Assembly (NCBI GenBank): GCA_035772735.1
Contig: JASDFA010000007.1
Location: forward strand, 131,692,501 to 131,756,500
Source of the DNA: Datura wrightii
Lineage: Eukaryota; Streptophyta; Magnoliopsida; Solanales; Solanaceae
DNA: 64,000 bases
Direction of reading: 5' to 3'
Made by a program: the position numbers and the translations under genes
Shown here: one piece after another, positions 23,075-35,114 of the stretch
Layout of the letters: every line of letters begins with the position of its first letter
Position numbering within the stretch: position 1 is the stretch's first letter
The notes under the pieces: generated by a model
Seen by the model: only the letters and a program-made list of their open reading frames with translations
Databases searched by the model: none
What the model was told of the DNA's origin: nothing

Positions 23075-23320
23075 AGGAAAAAACACCAAATGTAGCTTTG
23101 GCTTACCAATCAGCAGCTTCTACAGGAATTTGTCTATGCTGGCAGTTAGACTGAAGAAGAAAAAACACCAAATGTAGCTTTGGCTTACCAATCAGCAGCT
23201 TCTACAGGAATTTGTCTATGCTGGCAGTTAGACTGAAGAAGAGAAAAACCAAATATTGCTTTGGCTTACTAATCAGCAGCTTCTACAGGAATTTGTCTAT
23301 GCTGGCAGTTAGACTGGTTT
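23075..23320. repeat. 82-bp tandem triplication covering the thioredoxin stop codon
   Basis: TACAGGAATTTGTCTATGC begins at 23121, 23203 and 23284, giving a period of 81-82 bases. The rightmost copy contains the true end of the thioredoxin coding region (SLTASIDKFL then stop at 23283-23285). The two copies to its left repeat that end within the 3'UTR. Confidence 0.92.
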
Positions 23321-26300
23321 TGGGTACAGCCCCAATGATAGCATCTTTCTTCTCTCCGTTAACGAAGATCATTATTGTCGGGATGCTTCGGATTCCATAT
23401 CTGGATGCAACAGACGGACTGTCATCGGTATTCAATTTGAAGCACCTTACCCTTCCTGCATATTGTTTTGCCAGTTCGCTGATTACTGGATGGAACATGC
23501 GACATGGTCCACACCAGGGAGCCCAAAACTCGACCACCACAGGTTCAGTAGCATTGAGAACAAGCGAATCCCATGTTTCCTCTGTCGCGGTAGGAACTGA
23601 AAAAGAACAAGAGAATGAACCACAGATGAAGATTAGGCAAATTTGACCGGGAAGCAAATACTCACTGCTTCAAGAAAACTTTCAAACACTAATGAATCCT
23701 CCTTCCAAGTTGTGGTAACCATAAGTTCCATAGCTGATCATCTATGCATCTGTAAATCATTCAGACAGTTCTAATAAACTAAGGCCTTATTTGTTTGCAC
23801 TTAATGAAAATTTGAATCTGAATCATTCAGACGACAGCTTATTAAGTGCATTTGTTTTCTAAAAAATTCTATCACTTATTGGGTCTTAATATGTCTGATT
23901 CGGTCAGATCTGAGATGAAGTCTTAAACTCGTTCAGCGTTCTTTGGTAATTAAACTCCGTTAAGTACTTTAAACCAAGTGACCCTTTCTTCCACAAACAC
24001 ACGCTCTTTAAACTCATTTTTATGCAGTATGGCATATTACTTGAATATACATATCATTTATAGTTTAGATACATTAAATTATTATCAAACTATATATTAT
24101 ATATTTCATATTTTATTATTTTGGTAATCTTATTATGTTGAATTAATATGTTTTAATACTTAATTATTTTTTATTTAAATTATATATTTAATATATTTAG
24201 AAATAAATAAATTATGCACATTCAGATATTGAAAAACAAATAATGTTAATCATTCAGTGTTCAGATCTAGAGACAACATCTTAATCATTCAAATACGCAT
24301 TCAGATTCAGACGTTTTAATCTTAATGAAAACAAATGAGGCCTAAGACACCCTTCATTATTTTAAAAGTTTGTGTTCAGTCTCCCTCCACACACACACCC
24401 CACTCTACCCACCCCCCAAAGCCAGGCCAAAAGAACATTCATAACACCAGAAGGAATTTTAATTCATCTGCTCCAGTATATAGTAAAAAAGAATACCATC
24501 TAAAACAGTTTCTAAGAAATGAAAATAGAAAAGAATGGTTACCTTTACACTAGTAAAAACACCAATTTGAATATAAATATATGCCAGGCGCATAAGAAAT
24601 GTAAGTTATAGAATGATATTGAGAAAATTTACTAGTCCAAGCTTTGAATAAAAGAGATATACCTTAAATTCTTTTTGGCATGTGTTATATCTGAAAATTA
24701 TGCATAGAGATGCATTCATTGAATGAAGAAAAAAACTAAGAATCAAATGGATAGCTCAAATATTTTCTACCGCAACTTCCCTTTTTTTTTCCTTCCAAGA
24801 CAATTTCATGATCTTGCATCCAAGGATATTATTTGCTTGATTCACTGCACAACCTCTCAACACGCGCCATGTAAAGCAACAATTCATACAGTAATGCTTA
24901 TTTGCTGGAAGAGAATTCATAGAAGTCTCTTTCAGTTATGTTAGTTCAATGAAGAAAGAAAAAGAACTCCCAAGAGAGTGATGACTGTTCAACTCCCAAA
25001 ATAGAAAAGAAACACGTGATGCTCTTATAAAAAGTTAGACAGTGTATCTATGTGCTAGTTTTGGTGCATTTAGTTTGGAAAAGAGTATGAGATCTCAAAG
25101 GTGAAGACATGTTACCAACAGGTTTAAAACTTCAAATCCCATCTTTTTCTCCACTGTTTTTTCCTTTGGGTGCTCGGAGACTGCTTGCTATTAAGGACTT
25201 CAGTAATCTTGTTGTCCCATTTTCTATAGTTGACAGCTTTTTTGTCCTTCGCTCAAACAATTGATGTTTACTCTTGTTATTTTACAGAGGGGGCTTTATT
25301 TCACAAAAACCACAGTACCAATTTTTATTTTTTATTTTTTGAAAAAGGCTTCACTAATGTCATAAAATGGGTAAAAGTATTCTCATTGCGCTACATTGCA
25401 TCCCAGACCACTCAGCTCTGAAGGAAATTTCTTTTGCCCCAAGAGAGTTAGACGAAGATAATTACAAGAAGAAATATTAAGTAATGAGCTAGAACTTGTT
25501 TGTCATTTATGGAGAAGTATTGCTAAATCACTCTTATCCTTCTCAGCACGTGGAACAAAATTTGTTTGCTAAAAAAACCATCAAACAGAAGATGTTTCTT
25601 TCTTAAGCTAGCACTAGATCTAGAAGCTTTCAATTTCACTATGAAAAGCCCTTTGCTCCAATCACTCTTTTCTTGTCAGTGTTATCAAAACCGAAAAGCG
25701 CAAAAAAGCTCTAAGGTCCGTTGGAGCTTTAAGCGCAAAACGCAAATAGAGCGTGGGTTTTAATGAGAAAGGGTGCAAATGGAGAAAACATACAAATATA
25801 TATATGTTTTGTCTAAGACTAATAATTACAAGTATGAATAACAAATATATGGACAAAAAGATTGAAACATTTTTTAGGATAAAATAAAATATCAATTGTT
25901 TAGTGGTGTCTCCTCAGGATACGCTCATTTTGTAAGGAAAGTTTGTCTTAAAGCCTTGATGATGACACTAAACCGCACATTAAGCGAGGCAAAGTGCTCA
26001 AGGTGTTTTGAGCCTCGCTTCAGGGCTTAAGCACGCCTTTGACAACACTGTTTCTTGTGATCTCATACCATGAAAATCACTTAGTATCAATTTTTTATTT
26101 TTTTATATTTTGATAACCGTGGTATCCGAGCTAGCTTGCGCACCTCGACCAATTCCGCGGGATACCTACCACCTACTACTACTAACAATAGGTACCAGAC
26201 GGGAAGAAATCACCTAGTGTTTTTGTCTCTGCTGAGATTTGAACCTGAGACCTCATGATTCTCAACCCACTGCATTGACCACTAGGCTACACCTTTGGGT

Positions 26301-29300
26301 GCCACTTAATATCAATTATAACCATGGCTTTAAGGTCCCATGATTTTTATATCAATCATAACCAATGTGCTTACTCCTCAATTGCAGGCACATGCAAAAT
26401 AGCCATATCACTGTCTTTCAAGTATAGAAATACGGCCCCACTCAAAATAGTCATATCAACATCTCTTCAAGAAGAGAGATATTGCAAGTTTAACGAGCCA
26501 CCACCCCCTAAAGAAAAGGCGCCCATTTGCTAATTGCTCGCATCCTTCTCTAGAGTCTAGACAGAATCATGATAGATAATACACAATACAAACATCTTAA
26601 TAATATCAATCACCTTTCTTCTCAATTAGCCCCTAGATGCTCTAACATCAGTTTGCTGCAAACACAACAGATGATCACCCCTTATCTACTTTGGATGATT
26701 TAACATGATGGACAAACCCAAAACAAGAGAAAAAAGCTACAGCAAGGGGGATGGAGCATGATAGCTGGTAGATTTTGGACAAGAGAACTCATTTGCATCT
26801 TGGTTTTGAGATAAGTAGTGCAGCAGAAAGCAGCACTGAAGGAGCATCATAGCTTGGTTAAGTAGATAAGATTAGAAGTGCTATACAAGAACAGTCATTT
26901 TCTATAGGCCTTTATTGACATGAAAGGAGCTATAACTTCCCATTTCACGTGGAGTATCAACTTTCGACAGAAAGAAATGATAAGGCTAAGAATGTCCATG
27001 AAAGAAAAACTCTTTCCAAGCATATAGATAGATAGATAGATAGATCACCAATTAGCTCCAACTAGTCACAATAAATATAGGAAGAAAGCATGACTCAAGC
27101 TTGTGTATGGGATCTTTATTTTCTCATTTTGTCACCTCACTATTAACAATGTAATATCTTTTTCGAATCAAGAAAAGATTAAACATTATTGGGTCTATTA
27201 TCCACCAAGTTTCAAATTGCACCGCAGGCCCTCGGGTATTTCTTGGTTATCAAAAAAAAAGGATAAAACAGTATCTTCACGAGACATTTTCGAGTCCCCA
27301 AAGAATGGTTATGACTTATGAGGGCCATTCAGAAGGGCACAAAATAGGTATGTTTTCCTCGAAATTGGTTTTTCACCAACTATGACTAAATGTTCATACA
27401 ACGAATCAAGCAGCCACTCTGAAGGACATAAAATTCAAGTTTGGACAAAGCTCTCAGGTACTAAAAAAAAAAGTTTTTAGACCGACTTGTCCACCTCAAA
27501 TCCTCAATGAAATTTTCAAACTAATTGCTAAACATCTCACCCTACAGACTAATCTAGCTGCTATTTGTCAAAACTCCTCACATATCTAACACTTGATTCA
27601 AACAGTGCTCTACAGCATGTTTTTCATGAGATATTTGACTTCTCCGGCTCAGACTACCTAATATTTCCGTCAGTACCTAGATGTGCTTTCCATAGTACTA
27701 AATGACTCTCAAAGAATCTTTGTCCAGCGAAATGTTGTTAAAGGCGCACTTAAGCCTTGAACCGAGGTTCAAAACATGTTGAGCACTTTGCCTCGTTTAA
27801 TGTGCGCTTTAGTGACATCATCAAGGCTCTACGACATGCTTTTTCTTGCCAATGAGCGTTTCCTGAAGAGGCTATACAAAACAATTGGTATTTCACTTTA
27901 TCATATTTTTTTTTCCAATTAAATTCTCCATATGTTGTTATTCGTGCTCATAATTATTATTCTTGAACAGAACATATATATTTGTATTTTTCTCCATTTG
28001 CGCCTTTTTTAATTAATACCCATGTTTTATTTGCGCTTAATGACCCAACAGACCTTAGAGTTTTTTGCACTTTTTACTTTCGATAACACTGGTCCAGCCC
28101 TTCAATCGAGCATGGCTGAGATCAGCTATGCAGTTCTAAGGATTGCAACAGATGATAGTGATACAATGTTGGGATTAGATCTTCTGGTCTTTCATGCCAT
28201 CTTGATTTGCACATCAAGAAGATGCAACAATTGTTAAATTACATGTCTTTTCATGCCATATACTAAGTAATCACTGAAAGTTTTTTTCGTCTAGCTGACG
28301 TGTGCATGTGCGTGTTGAAAGTTTTTACAGCACGGCACATGCGGGGGAAGGCTCGAAGGAGGAATGAGTAAGCGCGTTATCAAGCGAGCAGGAGGTCAGA
28401 GCCGGGGACAGGGCACTACGGACGCCATGTCGCACACCCCTCTCCCACACAAGGAGCGATGCGTCGCGCCACTGCTCCAGCGCAGGGAGAGGCACGCAGC
28501 AGACCCCCCTCCACTGCCTCCCTATATATATGTTTTAACTGAGATGTTAATTCATTCAACATTTCCCAAAACGAGAGCTGTCGGCCTGGGCAATTTATGC
28601 ACGAGAGTTTCACCGGATTGAAGTCAAATTACGCTATCAGATCGCGTCTAATTACAAATTTTTCTTGGGTAATGATTCCTAGGCCTGCAAAGAACATATC
28701 TACGGAGTTGAATCTTTGAAATTGGCCCGATTTGACGGAGCCCTAGCGGGAAAAAGTCGTAGAAATCATCTCTAACTACGGCTAGCACGTCTACAAGTGA
28801 TCGTAAGTATTTCTACCTTTCTAATCTATAAGAATTTGTAAGATTTTGCCAAATTGAACTCGTTTTGACTTTTGTCGTTGTGTCTTGTGGGCTATGATTG
28901 ATAGCCTAATTCTTGAGTTATAAAAGCCCTATTCCCTTGGCGTAAAAGCTAGATTACGGAGGGATTACAAGTTCTTGATCGAAGCGGAATTGATTGAGCA
29001 GAATTCGGCAATTGAGGTATATTAAAGCTAACCTCTTTCGGCAAATTATTCTCGTCGTATAGTTGATACGACTAGTACCTTTGTAGTAGCTTATGATTAT
29101 ATATGTTGTGGTTAGCTGCTACGAGATGAATTGGGGTTGTAACATAGTATCCCTTGTCGGGAAAGATTATATTCAGTTTTGACTATCGCTAGAAGCGACA
29201 TAGAACTTCCCTGCTCATTTATTTACCATGTAAAGAGACTAGTAGTGTTTTGCTGCCGTACTGAGGCCATAGAGGCTTGTGGTTAGCTATTGGGCGTACT

Positions 29301-32300
29301 TTGTTAAATTGGGCAACATAGGGCGCAACTTGGCGGTATAACTTTCTGTTTTGATGCCTATATACGTAGTAAAACTTGCCTACAAGCCGTTGGCGTCCCT
29401 TGACGCCTACAGGACTAGAATCTTGACAGAGTGGCCTTACCTTTGATTTAGTGGCACTAGGGTTGCCCAATGAACTGGGTGGTAGCTCACTAGGTGAACT
29501 ACCTACTGTCAGTGACCGTATAGCTTCTTTCGACTTACAGTTGGTCGTATTGGTCACTCAGGAAACCACCCTATTTGTTAGAAGTCTGGCAGACTATGTG
29601 ATGTCCTAAGTAGGGATCTTATCAGTTGTTATAAGTAGGGCTAACGCCTCTAGCTATTCATACAAATGCCCGCGTACATGTTGCCTAGAATGGCTAAGTT
29701 TAAGAATACCTGCCTATGGGGCTATGAGTTGCTTGTATGAGCTATATGCTATTTGGACGGACCAGATTGACGCCATTTGGAACTAGAACATTAGTGTTAC
29801 AGTTTTACCTTCGGGATAATAATTGTTGTGGCTGCCTGTAAGGCTATTGTGGTTGACTGCCTAGAATCATATCCAGTTATTAGCAGCCCTGTAGTCATTC
29901 TAGGCGAGTGAACCGTATAGTTGGTCGCCTATGACCTCGTTGTTCACTTATGAACTACTATTATACTAACATTCAGATTACTGTCCAGGTCACCCTGGAC
30001 CTCGCCCTTTTCTTTCTAAGCTAGCTAATTTTATAATTGATTTCATGACTATCCGGCTAGCTGTGGACACATAGAATATGCCTATTGACTGCTATTCAGG
30101 ATGCTACAGGGGCGAGTAACAGTTGTGTTAGGCCTAAGGGGCTATGTACGCTTACTGAGCAATGTGTAGTATATAAGTGGGGCCTGTGAAATGCTATACA
30201 GGCTGCTGAAGGAGTGAAGGATAATCACGAAGTGCCTACAGGGCTATACTGTGCCCACAGGGCAATATGAAGTTGCGAGCGAGTATACTGAGGCTCACAG
30301 AGCCATTTGAAGTCTGGTGCCCTTACCAGCTTTCCTTACGCCTGAGTTGGCATTACTGACCCTTAGAGGAGCCTAGGCGGCTCAAATACAGTTACAGGAG
30401 CCCAGACGGCTCAGATACAGTTACAGGAGTTCCAGAAGACTCGGGTACAGTCACAGGAGCCCAGAAGGCTTGATTACAGTTTCAGAGATCGAATACACCT
30501 TAGTTACAGCTTGCCTACAGGGCTACGGTGATACAGATAGGAGGGTGTGGATTTCTTGTACCTGCTGAGGCTTACAGGGGCCCAGGTAGGTTATTCTGTG
30601 TTGTTTGTACCTTCCAGGTTTAGTTCTTGTTTGTATATTTGCCTGCTAGCTAGAGTTCATGTTATGAGATTATTTAGGTTAACTTCTGGCCTTTACTGCT
30701 AATTATTTTCAGTTCCTTATCAGCTTTTATTCAGTTATTATTACTGTCTTACATATGCAGTACATATTGTACTGAGACCCATGCATGGGGTGCTACATAC
30801 TTTCCTGCAGGTTCAGACAGACAGGTTCCCAAACCTCCTTAGTAGTTGTTCAAGTCCAGTAGATTGGTCAGCTCCTTTCCTCCGGAGTTGCCATATATTA
30901 GAAGTTTGCCTGTCTTTTGATATTCAGTTTTGGGTAGGCCGAGGCCCTGTCCTGATCAATATTTTACTCTTAGAGACTTGCAAACTATAGTTGGGTTAGA
31001 CCTGCGTGGTTGGCCGTGTGGGGCCTAGTTGTGTTATCTATTAGCAGTCTTGCCGGCTTATATATATGTAGTATATGTCTGCTTACTTTTGTTATAATTT
31101 AGACAGCATGGTGTTCTTGTCGGCTCGCATAGGATGACATTATTGTAACTGTTGGTTCAGCTGATTGGATGCAGGTATTTATGTAGCGGCCTTGTCGGCC
31201 TAAGGCTATGTTTTGAGCCAAGATATAGCTGTTTGTTTTCTTGATATGTGATGCTAGTATGCACCAGAAGGGTATATGTCCATCTAGGTCAGCTCAGAGT
31301 CCAGTGTGGCATTAGGTGCCAGTTACACCTCCCAAGGTGGGACGTGACAATCATCTAACCAAGAAAATTCACCCATACCTTCATAATCCACAAAATCTCA
31401 ATGACAACAAAATCCAAACCGTACATCTGACACTGAATCTTAATAAACTACCCACAGTAATTAGACAATAAAATTATGTTAGCTCTACCTCGGCATCTTA
31501 CTATTACCATGAAAATTTCATGACATCTTGTATCTAGGACTCTACTGCTTCCCTCACATCAAAAGTAGGTCCACTCCACATTTTTGAAACTTATACGGAA
31601 AGGAAGTCACATCATCAGAAAAGAGAGAAAGCACATGCTTACATTGTACACTGAGTCTTGAAACCCTTACATGCAACGATGGACCTATAGTGTAGCTAGT
31701 GGGTGCTCATCAAACACAACATTTATTTTTGACAAAGGTAACAAATTTTGTATATATAAATCATCAGCACAAAGTGCTAGAAACCAAAATTTACATCAAT
31801 AATCCAGACTCATCAAACACAACATTTTTATATTCGAAATTATTAATAACATACAAAAATATTAATTGAGCACTCCAATCTCAAAGTAGCATTTTGAGAT
31901 TTAAAGCAGTTGAGAACCAACGATTTAAAAATCTTGGTACCCCATTGGTTACGTGAATAAGCTGGCTGTATTCATTGAACTTCCTAACAGCCTATTTTAT
32001 GAAGCACCTAATTTTTAGCGATGCATATATTTCCTCTTTCTTACGATGACTAAATAAATTTTCAAATCTTAGTGGTGATCAATTTGTCTTCTGTTATTAT
32101 TACTGCGCTTTTATACTTGGTCCTCCTCCCGTATTCCGTTCTGATCAGTTTAATCTTGGGGTTCCATACGCCTGGGTAGGGAACCCCCATGGTTCCGTGC
32201 ACCTGGGTAGGGAAGTTTTAGGGTGGAGTGTACAATACCAAGAAGAACAAAAAAGGCCCATTATTTTTGCCTCCCTAGCTAAAATGAAAATAGTCTACAA

Positions 32301-33101
32301 AAGCAGTTCCATACTATTCAACTAAGCAACATAAAGAGCTCATAATGTAATTGATGTATAGGTGATATACCAACATTTACACGGAGCAACAACAATGAAA
32401 AGTTAAACTCGGTTGTGCTTTATACACAAAGGCGGATCCATGATTTTAAGAAATGGATGCAGATTGCACCAAACTAGTCCTTAGAGGGGTTTGATTCTGT
32501 TGCATAAAATCGTGGGTTAACTAGCACAAATCAATAAAAAATAACACAAGGATTAACGAGGTTAGACAAAAATCCCCATAGTAAACTTGCAACCTGAAAT
32601 TCAAAAAAAGATGATATCTTGTGAAAAATCTAACACTCCCCTGTCCCATTTTATGTGACAGTTTTCACTTATGGAGAGTCAATTCAACTAATATTCAAAG
32701 CTAAATTGAATCAGATCAACACAATATTCTAAAACTAAATTTAAATACTCTAAAACCATATGCAATTCTTCTCATGTCAATATGAGGAAACAACTACATT
32801 TTAAAATGTTATCAGTTTGAATCTCGAGACGCGAAATATTAAGAAGGATGAATTGGAACGAACCGTCAAAGGCGACATCGGAAGCTTCGCCGGAAACGCT
32901 ACTTGTGCGGCGACAAATCTTTGAAGAAGATACAAGTGAAACTTGATTACTAAAAGGGGTATAGGATTTTGAAAAACCTGTGAATCTCAGAGGGAAACGG
33001 CGGTCCCATGTGGCAGACAACGGCGGCGAAGGGCGGAGGGCTGGGCGGAGATTAGAGGAGAAAAGGGAAGAGATGGCGAGTGAATCGAGAATCGTCGACA
33101 T
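23283..33101 (-). CDS. Plastid m-type thioredoxin, two exons across a 9.27-kb intron
   Basis: Exon 1 is 32864-33101 and exon 2 is 23283-23596; joined they give 183 residues. Exon 1 encodes a Ser/Arg-rich, acid-poor N-terminus (MSTILDSLAISSLFSS...) typical of a chloroplast transit peptide. Exon 2 encodes the thioredoxin fold: VPTATEETWDSLV, the active site W107-C-G-P-C111, the KLNTDDSPSVASRYGIRSIP segment with cis-Pro152, and GAVPKTSLTASIDKFL. The splice is donor TTTGACG|GTTCG with acceptor TTTTTCAG|TTCC, phase 1, restoring Val80; this fits m-type thioredoxins, whose mature part begins near this point. In plastids, m-type thioredoxins receive electrons from ferredoxin-thioredoxin reductase and reduce disulfides in Calvin-cycle and other enzymes. 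The stop codon lies in an 82-bp triplicated block. The huge intron is filled with mobile elements; whether it splices efficiently is untested. Confidence 0.85.
23783..24342. mobile_element. Tourist-like (PIF/Harbinger) MITE
   Basis: The ends GGCCTTATTTGTTTGCACTT and, as reverse complement of the right, GGCCTCATTTGTTTTCATTA form a terminal inverted repeat. TAA flanks both sides (23780-23782 and 24343-24345), the 3-bp duplication of this superfamily. The interior has repeated CATTCAGA/TTAAG motifs and no coding capacity. Confidence 0.7.
25677..26050 (+). mobile_element. hAT MITE, copy 1
   Basis: It runs from CAGTGTTATCAAAAC to TTTGACAACACTG, with complementary ends. The perfect 8-bp duplication TTTCTTGT flanks it (25669-25676 and 26051-26058). 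Interior landmarks are AAAAGCGCAAAAAAGC..., ...ACACTAAACCGCACATTAAG and CGAGGCAAAGTGCTCAAGG. A second copy in the opposite orientation is at 27730-28091. Confidence 0.92.
26093..26303 (-). mobile_element. TS-type SINE with Pol III promoter boxes
   Basis: On the minus strand it begins GTGGCACCCAAAGGTGTAG, followed by an A-box-like TAGCCTAGTGGTCAA and a B-box GGTTCAAATCTC, then ACACTAGGTGATTTCTTCCC, and ends CACGGTTATCAAAATATA. This order is that of the tobacco TS SINE family, derived from a tRNA. Direct repeats CACTTAGTATCAAT (from about 26079) and CACTTAATATCAAT (from about 26303) flank it, a target duplication with one mismatch. It is inserted about 30 bases from the hAT MITE copy 1. Confidence 0.88.
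27024..27045. repeat. (GATA)n microsatellite
   Basis: Five consecutive ATAG tetranucleotides in the thioredoxin intron. Confidence 0.85.
27730..28091 (-). mobile_element. hAT MITE, copy 2 (inverted relative to copy 1)
   Basis: It shares with copy 1, in reverse orientation, TGTTGT-AAAGGCGC, CACTTTGCCTCG, ATGTGCGCTTTAGTG and the right end ATAACACTG. The left end has drifted (AAATGTTG instead of CAGTGTTG). Flanks GTCCAGCG (27722-27729) and GTCCAGCC (28092-28099) are an 8-bp duplication with one mismatch. Confidence 0.88.
28523..28530 (+). promoter_or_regulatory. TATA box of the LTR-like block
   Basis: CCTATATATATG following a GC-rich stretch; its position relative to the downstream leader fits an LTR promoter. 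Confidence 0.4.
30366..30482. repeat. ~30-bp tandem repeat within the LTR-like block
   Basis: About four units of GGAGCCCAGA-GGCTC followed by GATACAGTTACA, imperfect, with a period near 29-32 bases. Confidence 0.75.
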
Positions 33102-33174
33102 AGGAGGGGAACAATGGGAATACCTGCGACTAGTTGACTATTTCTATGTTTTATCAAAATGTGAAAAAGACACG

Positions 33175-33182
33175 CTTATATA
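33175..33182 (-). promoter_or_regulatory. TATA box of the thioredoxin gene
   Basis: Minus-strand TATATAAG about 75 bases upstream of the ATG at 33101, which would leave a 5'UTR of roughly 45 bases. Confidence 0.5.
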
Positions 33183-33239
33183 CTATAGTCGCGTTATATT
33201 GGCCTCCACTTGGTAATGTAGCAATACAAAAACAACGTA

Positions 33240-35110
33240 ACCGCTGAAATCTCACAAATTAACCGAATAAAACATATACAAATTTTATCTCTATTTCTTA
33301 AAAATAAAAAAGCTATTTCAAAATAACCTCAACTCAATATAATATGAACACATAATTTATAATTTAGTATTTTTTAAAAAGAAAATAAAATTTCTTATCC
33401 ATCTGTAATTGAAATTTTAAAAAAAATAATCTTTTAGATCTCTTATGTATAAAAATGAGAGGAAAAAATTATTTTTTTTAAAATAAAATATTTTAAATTG
33501 AAGTATATTTTAAATATACAATCAAATTTTGTTATCGTGACAGCGTTTATCTGAAAATTTTAATACTGTTATTGTAAGTATCGTTATATATATGTATTAA
33601 CATTTAATGTTTAGATCTCATTTAACTGTTATAAACAAAAGTACACATACCAAGAAGAAGAAATATATTTGTTAACCAATTTAACCAAAATAATAGAAAT
33701 AATGTGAATGCAAAAAAGACAAACAACCTGTAACCTTTCTTCGTGAACAATTTTAAAACTTTTTTTTTCCACTATTTACGTGACATTAATGATGATTACT
33801 ATAAATATTTTAATATTTTATTTTATACATATAATATTTATTATAAAATATTATTACCCGATATTGGAGTATGGCTATTATAGATGAGTAATTTTACAAA
33901 AAATGTACCTCTATAATATGTGTCGTTGTTGTTATAGATAGAATGTTGTTATAGAGAAATAAAATATAACATGAAAAATTGATTTTAGAGAAAATCAAAT
34001 TGCTATAGTAAAATATTGTTATAACAAAATTTGACAGTATATTTTTCCTTCAGTTATACCTGTCTCGCGCATCAATTGGCGCATGTAATGCAATTTCTAG
34101 AAGAAGTGGTCAAACACAAAAATTATGCATATTCGACACACTTTTGAAAAGAGTTAGGGTGTGTTCGATCGGAGAAAATATTTCTATCTTCTCATGTTTG
34201 ATTAACTTAAATGTTTTGAAAAATATTTTTAGAATGGACTTATTTTTCTCCAATTTAAGAAAAATGACTTCACCTACATAAAGTAAGGAGAACAACTTTT
34301 GACGAATTAATCTAAATAACCACTCATCCATGTATCTTATGTTATAATCGTGTATAACCAGGGAATTATATATATATATCGGGTAAAAAAAAATTAAAAG
34401 GAAATCCGACTGACTATTTGTGTAAAGATCCCAAAATATTTTTCGAAATCCTCTTTCAACCTTATCATCTGACCTCCACACAGGATTCAACTCCTAACCA
34501 CAATTTGGGACCCGACTCTCTATCAGGAGTCGACTCTCAATCTCAACTCAAAATTTGATCCCAACATCGACCGAGGACCAGACCCGTATAGTTACGTATA
34601 GTTATAAAATAGATGAACCATTTTCATTTCAAACTCATTTGTTCACCCCTTTCTTTGCTCATACCTTTTGTATATCTTATATTTTGGTGTTGCTCATTCA
34701 CTATCCAAAAAAGAAAAAGTTAAAAATTAGCTAGCAAATGTATTGTTAAATTGCTTGTAGCTAATAGAATTTTATGATAATTTGTCATTAAATAGAATTA
34801 GGAACGAATGTTATTATTTAGTTTTGAAGTTTATCGGTCATTAATTTTCAAATTTTTAGCAGTAATTTCACACCAACAACTAGGATGAGTTGATTTTGGG
34901 TTAGTCAAAATGCCTAACTTAATAAAGGGGAAGAAATCGCCCAACAGCTATCTGGACTGAAATAAGATGGGCCAAAATGAACTAATAAACATATCATAAT
35001 CCAATCCGCCCAATTCGTACTAAATTTTAATTTCTTTATTTATTCTTTATAATTTTTTAATTATCTAATATTATTTTTATTATTATTATTAAAGCTATAT
35101 ATAATATATC
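33240..35110. other. AT-rich intergenic region upstream of thioredoxin
   Basis: No gene recognised. The stretch 33530-34060 has dispersed ATAATATT/TTGTTATAG motifs resembling an old repeat, with no end I can define. Open frames here are low-complexity. Confidence 0.4.
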
Positions 35111-35114
35111 AAAT

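Larger units (their letters stand above)
28300..31349 (+). mobile_element. Long Gypsy LTR-like block (Del/Tekay-like), probably a solo or truncated LTR
   Basis: A GC-richer block ending AGGTGGGACGTGACA, the terminus style of long Solanaceae Gypsy LTRs. Landmarks in plus orientation: a GC-rich segment followed by a TATA box (28523-28530), TTGAGGTATATTAAAGCTAACC (about 29013), GTACATATTGTACTGAGACC...CCTGCAGGTTCAGACAGACAGG (about 30759-30830), and TGTCGGCTCGCATAGG (about 31117). I know this order from long LTRs of Del/Tekay-type elements. No gag-pol coding is present and I could not find a matching left terminus or target duplication, so the left edge is approximate. It lies antisense to the thioredoxin gene, inside its intron. 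Confidence 0.55.
23597..32863 (-). other. 9.27-kb thioredoxin intron filled with mobile elements
   Basis: It contains a Tourist-like MITE (23783-24342), two hAT MITEs in opposite orientation (25677-26050, 27730-28091), a TS-type SINE (26093-26303) and a ~3-kb Gypsy LTR-like block (28300-31349). Between them (24350-25660, 26320-27720, 31350-32860) I see no coding exon. The last segment has a short direct repeat, CGCCTGGGTAGGGAA / CACCTGGGTAGGGAA, near 32170-32215. No other gene overlaps. Confidence 0.75.

Noticed and set aside
28364..28621. 85-codon plus-strand frame in a GC-rich segment
   Set aside because: It spans the promoter-like part of the LTR-like block including its TATA box; no similarity.
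29219..29557. 112-codon minus-strand frame
   Set aside because: Lies within the LTR-like block, with no domain or conserved motif.
31672..32445. Possible second hAT element, based on GGATCCATGATTTTAAG and GTGGGTGCTCATC
   Set aside because: The end-like motifs are in the wrong relative orientation and no 8-bp duplication was found.
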